From: Pseudomonas ekonensis
GTDB lineage: Bacteria; Pseudomonadota; Gammaproteobacteria; Pseudomonadales; Pseudomonadaceae
NCBI RefSeq assembly: GCF_019145435.1
Contig: NZ_JAHSTS010000001.1
Span: forward strand, 944,001-1,008,000
Length of the DNA: 64,000 nucleotides
Direction of reading: 5' to 3'
The translations under genes and the position numbers were made by a program. The notes below the pieces were generated by a model that saw only the letters and a list, made by a program, of their open reading frames with translations, was not told the origin of the DNA and ran no database searches. Shown one piece after another: positions 1-11,172 of this stretch (within the stretch, counting starts at the first letter, position 1; every line of letters starts with the position of its first letter).

Positions 1-2
1 GC

Positions 3-344
3 GCCGAGGTGCTGGCCAACAACATCGCCAACGCCGACACCCCGAACTACAAGGCCCGGGACCTGGACTTCTCCAAGGTGCTGGAGGCCCAGAGCCAGAA
101 GAACGCCAACGGCACCATCGCCCTGAACATGACCAACAGCCGTCACATCGAGGCCCAAGGCCTGGGCAACGGCGACGAGTCGCTGATGTACCGCACGCCG
201 ATGCAGCCTTCGATCGACCAGAACACCGTGGACGCTCAACTGGAACAGTCCAACTACGCGGAAAACGCGGTGGGCTTCCAGGCCAGCTTCACCCTGCTCA
301 ACAGCAAATTCAAAGGGCTGGTATCGGCCCTGCGCGGAGAGTAA
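3..344 (+). CDS. flgB: Flagellar basal-body rod protein FlgB (5' end outside window)
   Basis: Proximal rod subunit of the flagellar basal body, exported by the flagellar type III apparatus and assembled in the periplasm. The reading frame is already open at the left edge. The visible part begins at the conserved rod motif (VLANNIANADTPNYKARDLDF) and lacks roughly the first 20 residues of a typical FlgB of about 135 residues. The GTG at position 9 is an internal valine, not a start. The C-terminal helix (NAVGFQASFTLLNSKFKGL) matches the coiled-coil end shared by rod and hook proteins. flgC follows after 3 bp, so this is the start of the visible flgBCDE operon. Confidence 0.95.
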   Translation, partial: AEVLANNIANADTPNYKARDLDFSKVLEAQSQKNANGTIALNMTNSRHIEAQGLGNGDESLMYRTPMQPSIDQNTVDAQLEQSNYAENAVGFQASFTLLNSKFKGLVSALRGE

Positions 345-347
345 TCC

Positions 348-791
348 ATGTCCCTGTCCAGCGTTTTCAACATTGCCGGCAGCGGCATGAGCGCACAGAA
401 CACCCGTCTGAACACCGTGGCGTCGAACATCGCCAACGCCGAGACCGTCTCGTCGAGCATCGACCAGACCTACCGCGCCCGTCACCCGGTGTTCGCCACC
501 ATGTTCCAGGGCGGCCAGAGCACCGGCGGCAACTCCCTGTTCCAGAACCAGGACGCCGCAGGCCAGGGCGTGCAGGTGCTGGGCGTGGTCGAAGACCAGA
601 GCAACCTTGAGGCGCGCTACGAGCCTAACCACCCGGCGGCCGACGCCAAGGGCTACGTCTACTACCCGAACGTCAACGTGGTGGAAGAGATGGCCGACAT
701 GATTTCCGCGAGCCGTTCGTTCCAGACCAACGCCGAAATGATGAACACCGCCAAGACCATGATGCAGAAGGTTCTGACCCTCGGTCAGTGA
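348..791 (+). CDS. flgC: Flagellar basal-body rod protein FlgC
   Basis: Proximal rod protein of 147 residues, the usual length for the family. The N-terminal Flg_bb_rod motif (SAQNTRLNTVASNIANAET, about residues 15-33) and the C-terminal heptad region (MADMISASRSFQTNAEMMNTAK) are both visible. It works with FlgB, FlgF and FlgG in the rod that links the MS ring to the hook. The start is 3 bp after flgB, and flgD begins 15 bp downstream, consistent with a single transcript. Confidence 0.95.
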   Translation: MSLSSVFNIAGSGMSAQNTRLNTVASNIANAETVSSSIDQTYRARHPVFATMFQGGQSTGGNSLFQNQDAAGQGVQVLGVVEDQSNLEARYEPNHPAADAKGYVYYPNVNVVEEMADMISASRSFQTNAEMMNTAKTMMQKVLTLGQ

Positions 792-806
792 TAAGGGGCG
801 ACTGCC

Positions 807-1532
807 ATGAGCGTTACCGACACCACCAGCAGCCTGAGCATGAACGACATCCTGGCGAACTCGTCGAAGAAGACCAGTTCGACCGCCGATGGCATCGCTT
901 CGGCCACCAACAGTTCGACCGGCGGCAAAGCGCTGGGCAAGGACGCGTTCCTGCAACTGCTGGTGACCCAGCTGAAGAACCAGAACCCGCTGGATCCGCA
1001 AGACAACAGCGCGTTCGTGGCCCAGCTGGCGCAATTCAGCAGCCTTGAAGGCATCACCACCCTCAACAGCACCGTCAGTTCGCTGGCCGGCAACTACAAC
1101 TCGTCGCAGGCGCTGCAGGCCTCGTCGCTGGTGGGGCGCAACGTGATCGTGCAGACCAACACGGTCCAGCTCGACGATCCGAGCAAGGGCATGACCGGTT
1201 CGGTCAACGTCCCGTCGTCCATCGCCGGCGGCACCGTCACCATCACCGACAGCACCGGCAAGACCGTGCGCACCATCGATCTGGGCAGCCGCGCCGCAGG
1301 CAATGCGAGCTTCACCTGGGACGGCAAGGACAAGGACGGCAACCTGGTCACCGCCGGCACCTACACCGTCAAGGCGAACGCCCCGATCAACGGCACGGCG
1401 ACGGATCTGGCGACCTACCTGCCGGCCACCGTCAACAGCGTGACGATCAGCCAGACCGGCGGCGAGCTGATGCTCAACCTGTCCGGCAAGGGCACCGTCG
1501 CCCTGTCCAAAGTACAAACCATTGGTATATAG
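807..1532 (+). CDS. flgD: Flagellar hook assembly scaffold FlgD
   Basis: Hook-cap protein of 241 residues that sits at the growing tip, directs polymerisation of FlgE and is discarded afterwards. The N-terminal FlgD motif is clear at about residues 46-75 (GKDAFLQLLVTQLKNQNPLDP followed by DNSAFVAQLAQFSSLEG). The C-terminal half contains the FlgD Ig-like/tudor region with a FTWDGKDKDGNLVTAGTYTV segment. It lies between flgC and flgE on the same strand. Confidence 0.95.
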   Translation: MSVTDTTSSLSMNDILANSSKKTSSTADGIASATNSSTGGKALGKDAFLQLLVTQLKNQNPLDPQDNSAFVAQLAQFSSLEGITTLNSTVSSLAGNYNSSQALQASSLVGRNVIVQTNTVQLDDPSKGMTGSVNVPSSIAGGTVTITDSTGKTVRTIDLGSRAAGNASFTWDGKDKDGNLVTAGTYTVKANAPINGTATDLATYLPATVNSVTISQTGGELMLNLSGKGTVALSKVQTIGI

Positions 1533-1562
1533 AGCCGACCCACCGGCACAAAGGAGTGAAAC

Positions 1563-2891
1563 ATGTCTTTTAACATCGGCCTCAGCGGTCTCTATGCAGC
1601 CAACAAGCAACTGGACGTGACCGGCAACAACATCGCCAACGTCGCGACCGCCGGTTTCAAGTCGTCCCGCGCCGAATTCGCCGACGTCTACTCGTCGACC
1701 CGCCTGGGCAGCGGCAGCAAGGTCATCGGCAACGGCGTGCGCCTGGCCAACGTGTCCCAGCAGTTCACTCAAGGTGACATCAACAACACCGGCAACGTGC
1801 TGGACATGGGCATCAACGGCTCCGGTTTCTTCACCCTGAGCAACAACGGCTCGATCTCCTACACCCGTGCCGGTACGTTCAAGGTCGACAAGGACGGCTA
1901 CATCACCAACACCGACTACACCTCGCGCCTGCAAGGCTACGGCGTGGACGCCAACGGCAAGATCATCAACGGCGTGCTGACCGACCTGAAGATCGACACC
2001 TCGAACCTGGCGCCGAAGTCCACCTCGCTGGTGACCTCGACCATCAACCTGAACTCCACCGCACCGGTGATCGACGATACCGTGGCGGCAGGCAAATTCG
2101 ACCCGACCAACACCGCGACCTACACCAAGTCGTTCAGCACGCCGGTCTATGACAGCCAGGGCAACTCCCACGTCATGGACCAGTATATGGTCAAGACCGG
2201 CGCCAACACCTGGAAGGTCTACACCCTGGTGGACGGCCGCAACCCGGACGCCACCGGCAGCGATCCGAAGGCCACCGCACCGGTGGCTTCGACCATGACC
2301 TTCGACACCGCCGGCAAACTGACCCAGGTCAGCACCCCGGATCCAGCGGGCGGCCCTGCCATCATCAGCAGCGACCTGAAACTCACTGGCTGGGTGCCGG
2401 GCACCGTGACCAACGGCGTCTGGAAAGCCAACGGCGCGTCGGCCAACCCGGCCGGCATCACCATCTCGATGGCCAAGACCACCCAGTTCAACGCCGACAC
2501 CGCCCGTTCGATCCCGACCCAGGACGGCTACGCCACCGGCCAGATCACTAACCTGACCATCGACGGCACCGGCACCCTGTTCGCCAACTTCAGCAACAAC
2601 CAGAGCAAGGCCATCGGCCAGGTCGCGCTGGCCAGCTTCACCAACGAACAGGGCCTGCAGCCTATCGGCGGCACCGCCTGGAAAGAGACCTACGCTTCGG
2701 GCATCCCGGGCTACGACGCACCGAAGACCGGTACCCTGGGCGAAGTGGTGTCCAACTCGCTGGAAGAGTCGAACGTCAACCTGACCAACGAGCTGGTGGA
2801 CCTGATCAAGGGCCAGAGCAACTATCAGGCGAACGCCAAGACCATCTCGACCCAAAGCACCATCATGCAGACCATCATTCAGATGACCTGA
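1563..2891 (+). CDS. flgE: Flagellar hook protein FlgE
   Basis: Hook subunit of 442 residues. The N-terminal motif FNIGLSGLYAANKQLDVTGN plus NNIANVATAGFKSSRAEF and the C-terminal LTNELVDLIKGQSNYQANAK helix are the conserved D0/D1 parts. The Ser/Thr- and Asn-rich middle is the variable surface domain. A good ribosome-binding site (AAGGAG) lies just before the ATG. It is the last gene of this transcript because a strong hairpin terminator follows 24 bp later. flgF, which follows flgE in many pseudomonads, is not next to it here. Confidence 0.95.
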   Translation: MSFNIGLSGLYAANKQLDVTGNNIANVATAGFKSSRAEFADVYSSTRLGSGSKVIGNGVRLANVSQQFTQGDINNTGNVLDMGINGSGFFTLSNNGSISYTRAGTFKVDKDGYITNTDYTSRLQGYGVDANGKIINGVLTDLKIDTSNLAPKSTSLVTSTINLNSTAPVIDDTVAAGKFDPTNTATYTKSFSTPVYDSQGNSHVMDQYMVKTGANTWKVYTLVDGRNPDATGSDPKATAPVASTMTFDTAGKLTQVSTPDPAGGPAIISSDLKLTGWVPGTVTNGVWKANGASANPAGITISMAKTTQFNADTARSIPTQDGYATGQITNLTIDGTGTLFANFSNNQSKAIGQVALASFTNEQGLQPIGGTAWKETYASGIPGYDAPKTGTLGEVVSNSLEESNVNLTNELVDLIKGQSNYQANAKTISTQSTIMQTIIQMT

Positions 2892-2914
2892 TCCGGGTTG
2901 ATCGCAACAAGAGA

Positions 2915-2941
2915 ACCGGCGCCAGTGGCGCCGGTTTTTTT
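2915..2941 (+). terminator. Rho-independent terminator after flgE
   Basis: Perfect 9-bp stem ACCGGCGCC / GGCGCCGGT with a 3-nt AGT loop, followed directly by a run of T. It ends the flgBCDE transcript. Confidence 0.9.
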
Positions 2942-3149
2942 ATGCCCCGCTGAAACGTCTAGAGAGAAAGCACATACCGTTCGTCGGTTTTTTGGTTTGA
3001 ATTTTGCACTGCCGGTGCATCCGGCACGTACGTGTCAAAACTTTTTCGGCCTGCTTCATTGAGCCAGGACACGGCCTGGCGACATGGAAATCAGGAAGCT
3101 CCATTCACTGGTTCACCGTAGTTTCCACAACACACACAAGGAAGATGCA

Positions 3150-6100
3150 ATGGCGGCAATTAATGGCACCAACGGCCCGGACAATCTGGTGGGCACCGCA
3201 GGTGACGACCAGATCCGCGCAATGGCGGGCGACGACATCCTCGATGGCGGCGCCGGCAACGACGTGCTGATGGGTGGGGCGGGGGCGGACCGTTTGATCG
3301 GCGGCGCCGGCATCGACACGGCCAGCTACGACGATGACGTGTCCGGTGCGGGCGTGACCGTCAACCTCAAGACCGGCGTGCACACCGGGCTGGCCCAGGG
3401 CGACACCTTCGAAGGCATCGAAGTGTTCCGCGGCACCGCCTACAACGACAAGTTCGTCGCCGACGGCAACGCCTACGTGTTCGACGGCGGCAACGGTTTT
3501 GACTCCCTGAGTTACGCCCTGTCCGAGCAGGCCGTGAATATCACCATGGCGGGCGGTGTCGGCAGCGGAACCGGCGGCGACGCCCAGGGCGATACGTTCA
3601 GCAACATCGAAGTGGTCATCGGCTCGGACTACGACGATGTCTTCACCGTGACGTCCGGCAGCGGAGGCTTCAGCGGCGGCGCCGGCAACGATGTCTACAT
3701 CATCAACAGCGCCACCTTCTCCGGCGTCAGCGAGTTGGCGGGCGGCGGCGACGACGAGATCCGCACAAGCCTGTCCAGCATGGGCATGAGCGCTGAAGTC
3801 GAGCGCCTGACCTACACCGGCAGCGGCAACTTCACCGGCCGCGGCAACGCCGGCGACAACATCATCACCGGCGGCGCCGGCAACGACGTGCTGATCGGCG
3901 GCGCCGGCGCGGACCGTCTGATCGGCGGCGCGGGCATCGACACCGCCAGCTACGAAGACGACAACTCCGGCCTCGGCGTGACGGTCAACCTCAAGACCGG
4001 CGAGCACACCGGGCTGGCCAAGGGCGACACGTACGAGAGCATCGAGGTCATCCGCGGCACGACCTACCACGACAAATTCTTCGCCGATGCGTCGGCCAAC
4101 ACCTTCGACGGTGCCGTCGGTTACGACAGCGTAAGCTACGCCCTGTCCGACCAGGCGGTGAACCTGACCGTGACGGGCACCACCGGCACCGGCTCCGGCG
4201 GCGATGCCCAAGGCGACATGTTCAGCAACATCGAGTCGTACATCGGCACGGCCTACGATGACGTCTTCACCATCACGTCCGGCAACGCGTCGTTCACTGG
4301 CGGCGCCGGCAACGATGTCTACATCATCAACAGCGCCGGCGGTGCGGGGGCCGTCGAACTGGCTGGCGGGGGCGACGACGAGATCCGCACCAACCTTTCC
4401 AGCATGGGCATGGGCGCTGAAGTGGAGCGCCTGACCTACACCGGCAGCGGCAACTTCACCGGGCGCGGCAACGCCGGCGACAACATCATCACCGGCGGCG
4501 CGGGCAACGACGTGCTGATCGGCGGTGCGGGTGCCGACCGGTTGATCGGCGGCGCGGGCATCGACACCGTCAGCTACGAAGACATCGTTTCGGGCGTCGG
4601 TGTGACGGTCAACCTCAAGACCGGCGTCCACACGGGCATCGCCACGGGCGATACGTTCAGCGGCATCGAAGCCTTCCGCGGCTCCAGCTTCGCCGACAAC
4701 TTTGTCGCCGACGAGAGCGCCACCACTTTCGACGGCGGCACCGGCGTCGATACCCTGAGCTTCGCCGGTTCCGCACAGGGCGTCAGCCTGACCGTGGCGA
4801 ACAACGCCGGCAGCGGTTTGGGCGGCGACGCCCAGGGCGACCTGTTCAGCAACATCGAAGGCTTCTACGGTTCGGCCTTCGACGACGTGTTCACCGTGAC
4901 GGCCGGCACCACGACGTTCAGCGGCGGCGCCGGCAACGACGTCTACGTCATCAACGGCAACGGTACGTCGGCGGTGATCGAATCGGCGGGCGGCGGCGAT
5001 GACGAGGTGCGCACCAATCTGGCCAGCCTGACGCTGTCGGCCGAAGTCGAGCGCCTGACCTACACCGGCACCGGCAATTTCACTGGCCGCGGCAACGCCT
5101 CGGACAACATCATCACCGGCGGCGCGGGCAACGATCTGCTCATGGGCGGCGCGGGCGGCGACCGCTTCATCGGCGGCGCCGGCACCGATGTCGTCAGCTA
5201 CGAAGACAGCACCGCAGCAGGCGTGACGGTCAACCTCAAGACCGGCGTGCACGGGGGCATCGCGGCCGGCGACACCTTCACCGACATCGAGATCATCCGC
5301 GGCAGCAAGTTCGGCGACACCTTCGTCAGCGGGCTGGAGGCGCACATCTTCGACGGCGGCGTCGTCGGCGGTGTGGACACCGTTGACTACTCGGCCTCCG
5401 AACAGGCCGTCAACATCACCCTCACCACGGGCGGTGCGGGCAGCGGGCAGGGCGGCGACGCCCAGGGCGACACGTTCACCAACATCGAGCGCATCGTCGG
5501 TTCGGCCCAGAACGATGTCTTCACCACCGGCGTCGGATCCTTCACCCTGGAGGGCGGTGCGGGCGACGACCTGTACATCATCAACGGCCCGGCCTCCCAG
5601 ACGATCGTCGAGACCGCCGGCGGCGGCAACGACGAAGTGCGCACGACGCTGGCGAACATGACGTTGAGCGCCGAGGTCGAGCGCCTGACCTACACCGGCA
5701 CCGGCAACTTCACCGGTCGCGGCAACGCCTCCGACAACATCATCACCGGCGGCGCCGGCAATGACACCTTGATGGGCGGCGCGGGCGCCGACCGCTTCAT
5801 CGGCGGCGCCGGCACCGACACCGTCAGCTACGAAGACAGCGGCGCGGCCGTCACCCTCAACTTCAAGACCGGCGTGCACAGCGGCATCGCCGCGGGCGAC
5901 ACCTATGCCGACATCGAGCTGATCCGCGGCTCGCAGTACGGCGACACGTTCATGTCCGGCAGCGGCGCGGACCGCTTCGACGGCGGCGCCGGCACGGCCG
6001 TCGACGTGGCGGACTACTCGCAGTCGGCACAGGGCGTGACCCTGACCCTCGGCGCCACCGGTGCCGGATCGGGCACCGGCGCCGGCGGAGACGCCGAAGG

Positions 6101-7667
6101 CGACAGCTTCACCGGGATCGAGAAGGTCATCGGTTCGGCCAACAACGACGTGTTTGTCAGCAACACCAACTCGGCCTCCTTCACCGTGCAGGGCGGCGCC
6201 GGCGACGACGTCTACATCCTCAACAACGCCTTGTTCGGCTCGATCATCGAACTGGCCGGTGGCGGCAGCGATGAAGTGCGCACCAATCAGTCGGGCTACG
6301 TCCTCAATGCCGGCATCGAGCGTTTGACCTACACGGGTACGGGCAACTTCAACGCGTGGGGCAACGCGCTGGACAACGTCATCACCGGTGGCGCCGGCAA
6401 CGATGTGTTGATGGGCGGCGACGGCGGCGACACCTTCATCGGCGGCGACGGCTTCGACACCGTCAGCTACAACGACATCGGGCCGGTGGGGGTGGTCATC
6501 AACCTCAAGACCGGCGAGCACACGGCGATCGCCAAGGGCGACACCTTCCAGAGCATCGAGAAAATTGTCGGTTCGGGTCGCGATGACACCTTCATCGGCG
6601 ACGACCAGGCCAACATCTTCGATGGCTCCTACGGGCGTGACACCGTCAGCTTCGCGTTCGAGACCTCGGCCATCACGCTGGATCTCAGCCAGCCGCTGAC
6701 CGGGCCTGCGGCCGGCGACACTTACCTGAACATCGAGAACTGGGAAGGCACCGCGTTCAACGACACGCTGATCGGCACGGCCGGCGTCGAGACGTTCATC
6801 GGCGGCAAGGGCGCCGACTACATCGATGGCGGCGCGGGCAATGACGCGGCCTGGTACCTGGGCAGCTCGGCAGCGGTGCAGATCGACCTGCTGGCCAACA
6901 CCGTGACCGGCGGCGACGCCACCGGCGACGTGCTGGTCAACATCGAAGGCCTGCACGGTTCGGCCTTCAACGATACCCTGACCGGCAATGCCCTGAACAA
7001 CGACCTCTACGGCGGTGCGGGCAATGACGTGATCCGCGGCGGAGACGGCCACGACTCGATCCATGGCGGCCAGTACGAGCCGTATGCGTTCAACGGACCT
7101 GACCGCAACGGTCCGGCGGAAGCGGACATGCTGTTCGGCGGCAACGGCGATGACAACATGTGGAGCGCCAACAACGACGTCGGCAGCATCCTGCACGGCG
7201 ACGCCGGCAACGACGCCATCAATGTCTATGCCGGCATCGCCTACGGTGATGAAGGCAACGATTCGCTGGTCGGCGAGGGGCCGGGCTACCAGCTGTTCGG
7301 CGGTGCGGGCGTGGACACCTTGATCATGCTCGGCAACGGTTTTGCCTTCGGCGGAGAAGGCGCCGACACCTACAAGGTGAACGGGACGACGGGCCGTTTC
7401 GTGATCAAGGATGAGGGCAACTCCAGCGGCGACTGGGTGGTGTTGTCGAACATCCAGTCCAAAGCGGATGTCTTCATCGCAAGCGACGGCGTCAATGCCT
7501 ACATCTACAAGGCGTCCGACTGGAACGCCGGCTACAAGGGCAACGCCGTGGTGCTGGCCGACTGGTACGCCGGTTCCGCCACCATCGAGAACTTCACGAC
7601 CGCCAACGGTGACAGCTTCACCATTCCGGTCGTAGGGCAGGCGATGACCGAGTCGTTCATGGTCTGA
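3150..7667 (+). CDS. Large RTX-repeat calcium-binding protein, probable type I secretion substrate
   Basis: Protein of about 1505 residues made almost entirely of RTX-type glycine/aspartate nonapeptides (GGAGNDVLI, GGAGADRLI, GGAGIDTAS). No catalytic domain and no N-terminal signal peptide are visible. Five near-identical modules of 208-213 residues fill residues of about 33-1080, then more divergent RTX blocks follow. The end (VVLADWYAGSATIENFTTAN, then a short tail ending ESFMV) resembles the haemolysin-type calcium-binding related domain and an uncleaved type I secretion signal. I chose the ATG at 3150 because AAGGA sits 7 nt upstream. An upstream in-frame ATG at 3084 lacks a clear site. 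By family it would be exported through an ABC/MFP/TolC-type system and fold on extracellular Ca2+. No such transporter genes lie nearby. A role in adhesion, biofilm or surface coating is inference only. Confidence 0.85.
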   Translation: MAAINGTNGPDNLVGTAGDDQIRAMAGDDILDGGAGNDVLMGGAGADRLIGGAGIDTASYDDDVSGAGVTVNLKTGVHTGLAQGDTFEGIEVFRGTAYNDKFVADGNAYVFDGGNGFDSLSYALSEQAVNITMAGGVGSGTGGDAQGDTFSNIEVVIGSDYDDVFTVTSGSGGFSGGAGNDVYIINSATFSGVSELAGGGDDEIRTSLSSMGMSAEVERLTYTGSGNFTGRGNAGDNIITGGAGNDVLIGGAGADRLIGGAGIDTASYEDDNSGLGVTVNLKTGEHTGLAKGDTYESIEVIRGTTYHDKFFADASANTFDGAVGYDSVSYALSDQAVNLTVTGTTGTGSGGDAQGDMFSNIESYIGTAYDDVFTITSGNASFTGGAGNDVYIINSAGGAGAVELAGGGDDEIRTNLSSMGMGAEVERLTYTGSGNFTGRGNAGDNIITGGAGNDVLIGGAGADRLIGGAGIDTVSYEDIVSGVGVTVNLKTGVHTGIATGDTFSGIEAFRGSSFADNFVADESATTFDGGTGVDTLSFAGSAQGVSLTVANNAGSGLGGDAQGDLFSNIEGFYGSAFDDVFTVTAGTTTFSGGAGNDVYVINGNGTSAVIESAGGGDDEVRTNLASLTLSAEVERLTYTGTGNFTGRGNASDNIITGGAGNDLLMGGAGGDRFIGGAGTDVVSYEDSTAAGVTVNLKTGVHGGIAAGDTFTDIEIIRGSKFGDTFVSGLEAHIFDGGVVGGVDTVDYSASEQAVNITLTTGGAGSGQGGDAQGDTFTNIERIVGSAQNDVFTTGVGSFTLEGGAGDDLYIINGPASQTIVETAGGGNDEVRTTLANMTLSAEVERLTYTGTGNFTGRGNASDNIITGGAGNDTLMGGAGADRFIGGAGTDTVSYEDSGAAVTLNFKTGVHSGIAAGDTYADIELIRGSQYGDTFMSGSGADRFDGGAGTAVDVADYSQSAQGVTLTLGATGAGSGTGAGGDAEGDSFTGIEKVIGSANNDVFVSNTNSASFTVQGGAGDDVYILNNALFGSIIELAGGGSDEVRTNQSGYVLNAGIERLTYTGTGNFNAWGNALDNVITGGAGNDVLMGGDGGDTFIGGDGFDTVSYNDIGPVGVVINLKTGEHTAIAKGDTFQSIEKIVGSGRDDTFIGDDQANIFDGSYGRDTVSFAFETSAITLDLSQPLTGPAAGDTYLNIENWEGTAFNDTLIGTAGVETFIGGKGADYIDGGAGNDAAWYLGSSAAVQIDLLANTVTGGDATGDVLVNIEGLHGSAFNDTLTGNALNNDLYGGAGNDVIRGGDGHDSIHGGQYEPYAFNGPDRNGPAEADMLFGGNGDDNMWSANNDVGSILHGDAGNDAINVYAGIAYGDEGNDSLVGEGPGYQLFGGAGVDTLIMLGNGFAFGGEGADTYKVNGTTGRFVIKDEGNSSGDWVVLSNIQSKADVFIASDGVNAYIYKASDWNAGYKGNAVVLADWYAGSATIENFTTANGDSFTIPVVGQAMTESFMV
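3246..6386 (+). repeat. Five long in-frame tandem repeats inside the RTX gene
   Basis: Using GGCGGC of the GGAGND codons as anchor, units begin at 3246, 3870, 4494, 5118 and 5748 and end before 6387. The periods are 624, 624, 624, 630 and 639 bp, so all are multiples of three. A sixth, degenerate copy starts at 6387. Each unit has an RTX block, a VTVNLKTG strand, a GDAQGD segment, a second RTX/DVYIIN block and a VERLTYTG.GNF segment. The first copies are close to identical at DNA level, which invites recombination and assembly collapse. Confidence 0.9.
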
Positions 7668-7688
7668 TTCTCTGATGCAACAATGAAA

Positions 7689-7722
7689 ACGGCGAAGCCT
7701 GAAGGGGCTTCGCCGTTTTTTT
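7689..7722 (+). terminator. Terminator after the RTX gene
   Basis: Stem ACGGCGAAGCC / GGCTTCGCCGT (11 bp) followed by seven T. A run of A precedes the stem, so it can also act on the opposite strand. Confidence 0.9.
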
Positions 7723-7744
7723 GTGGCCCGCTTTTCCTGCGCCC

Positions 7745-7781
7745 AAAGAAAACCCCCGGCAAACCGAAGGTCTGTCGGGGG
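7745..7781 (-). terminator. Terminator after nrdA
   Basis: On the minus strand the arms CCCCCGACA and TGCCGGGGG (one internal mismatch) are followed by TTTTCTTT. The site lies 41 bp after the nrdA stop and back to back with the RTX terminator, so the two convergent genes are insulated. nrdB is not cotranscribed from here. Confidence 0.75.
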
Positions 7782-7822
7782 CTGTTCAGTCAGGCGTCTC
7801 GCGACGCCTGAAGGCGCTCAGC

Positions 7823-10726
<2,904 letters not shown>

Positions 10727-10755
10727 GGGTGTCTCCACGTTCTCTATGTTTGTTT

Positions 10756-10774
10756 GGGCACCGTCTCGGTGCCC
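10756..10774 (-). promoter_or_regulatory. Strong hairpin just upstream of the nrdA ribosome-binding site
   Basis: Perfect 8-bp stem GGGCACCG / CGGTGCCC with a 3-nt loop, starting 30 nt before the nrdA ATG. In the nrdA RNA it is followed by an A-rich single-stranded stretch rather than U, so it is not an obvious terminator. It could be the output stem of the leader described next, or an RNA-stability element. Confidence 0.5.
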
Positions 10775-10853
10775 ACCGTTCCGTCCTGAAGCACTACAGC
10801 CGGCAAGCGCCGGGCATGACGACTTCGGGACAGTTCAGGAAGGGGGCCTTGTG

Positions 10854-10945
10854 GGCGCCGCTTCCATGCCGAAGTCTTCGGTCACGCGCGGTGCGCGTGA
10901 AACCGCATTCCGTTCCGGGGGCAGTTCCGGACTGCAACTCCCGTA
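10854..10945 (-). promoter_or_regulatory. Structured nrdA leader with a cobalamin-riboswitch-like core (candidate)
   Basis: The nrdA start lies roughly 390 nt downstream of its probable promoter. Within the leader RNA, GGGAG (10942-10938), AGTCCGG and then CTGCCCCCGGAACGG (10924-10910) follow in the order of the conserved cobalamin-riboswitch core (GGGAA, AAUCCGG, CUGCCCCCGCAACGG). An 8-bp hairpin TCACGCGC/GCGCGTGA (10900-10882) and a CATGGAAGCGGCGCC segment (10868-10854, compare the family's GGGAAGG) come next. A canonical B12 box was not found, only a weak AAGTC..CATGCC candidate farther downstream. It may be a degenerate or variant element, or chance. No coding gene is supported in 10727-11100. 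Confidence 0.35.
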
Positions 10946-11089
10946 CCGTCATCGCCGTGAACGGCTGAAAAACGGTTGCCATCCGCAGGCGCGGTTTGGG
11001 CTTCTGAAACTGCGTTTGGTTCAACCCGACAATGGCAATAAAAAGCCTTGAATTCACTGCCGGGTTTGTGTTTGGGTTTTGGGCGCCAA

Positions 11090-11136
11090 CCCCAACATCT
11101 AGGGTTTTTTTGCGCGCGGGCTACAAGATAATGCGT
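11090..11136 (-). promoter_or_regulatory. nrdA promoter with two NrdR-box-like sites 31 bp apart
   Basis: Two 16-nt sites, 11090-11105 (CCCCAACATCTAGGGT) and 11121-11136 (CTACAAGATAATGCGT), each match 11 of 16 positions of the NrdR consensus ACACWATATATWGTGT. Their starts are 31 bp apart, the three-helical-turn spacing known for NrdR box pairs. On the minus strand TTGCAA (near 11153) and TATCTT (11132-11127) with an 18-nt spacer could be -35 and -10, so the distal box would cover the -10. NrdR is expected to repress when dATP is high. Confidence 0.55.
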
Positions 11137-11163
11137 TTGGGGGAGGGATTGCAACGTACTACC

Positions 11164-11172
11164 TGTGGATAA
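11164..11172 (-). promoter_or_regulatory. Perfect DnaA box upstream of the nrdA promoter
   Basis: TTATCCACA on the minus strand is the strict DnaA box. A second site with one mismatch (TTTCCCACA) lies at 11189-11197. They sit just upstream of the proposed -35, as in E. coli nrdAB, where DnaA couples dNTP supply to replication initiation. Confidence 0.6.

Noticed and set aside
3246..6386. Regular repeats that could suggest a CRISPR array or satellite
   Set aside because: Periods are 624-639 bp, in frame, and encode RTX modules within one ORF.
3105..7196. A 1363-codon minus-strand frame opposite the RTX gene
   Set aside because: Its repeats only mirror the RTX repeats on the other strand; no ribosome-binding site or known fold.
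10794..11057. An 87-codon minus-strand frame in the nrdA leader
   Set aside because: GTG start without a ribosome-binding site, and it runs through the hairpins of the leader. A structured RNA explains the conservation-like pattern better, although a leader peptide cannot be fully excluded.
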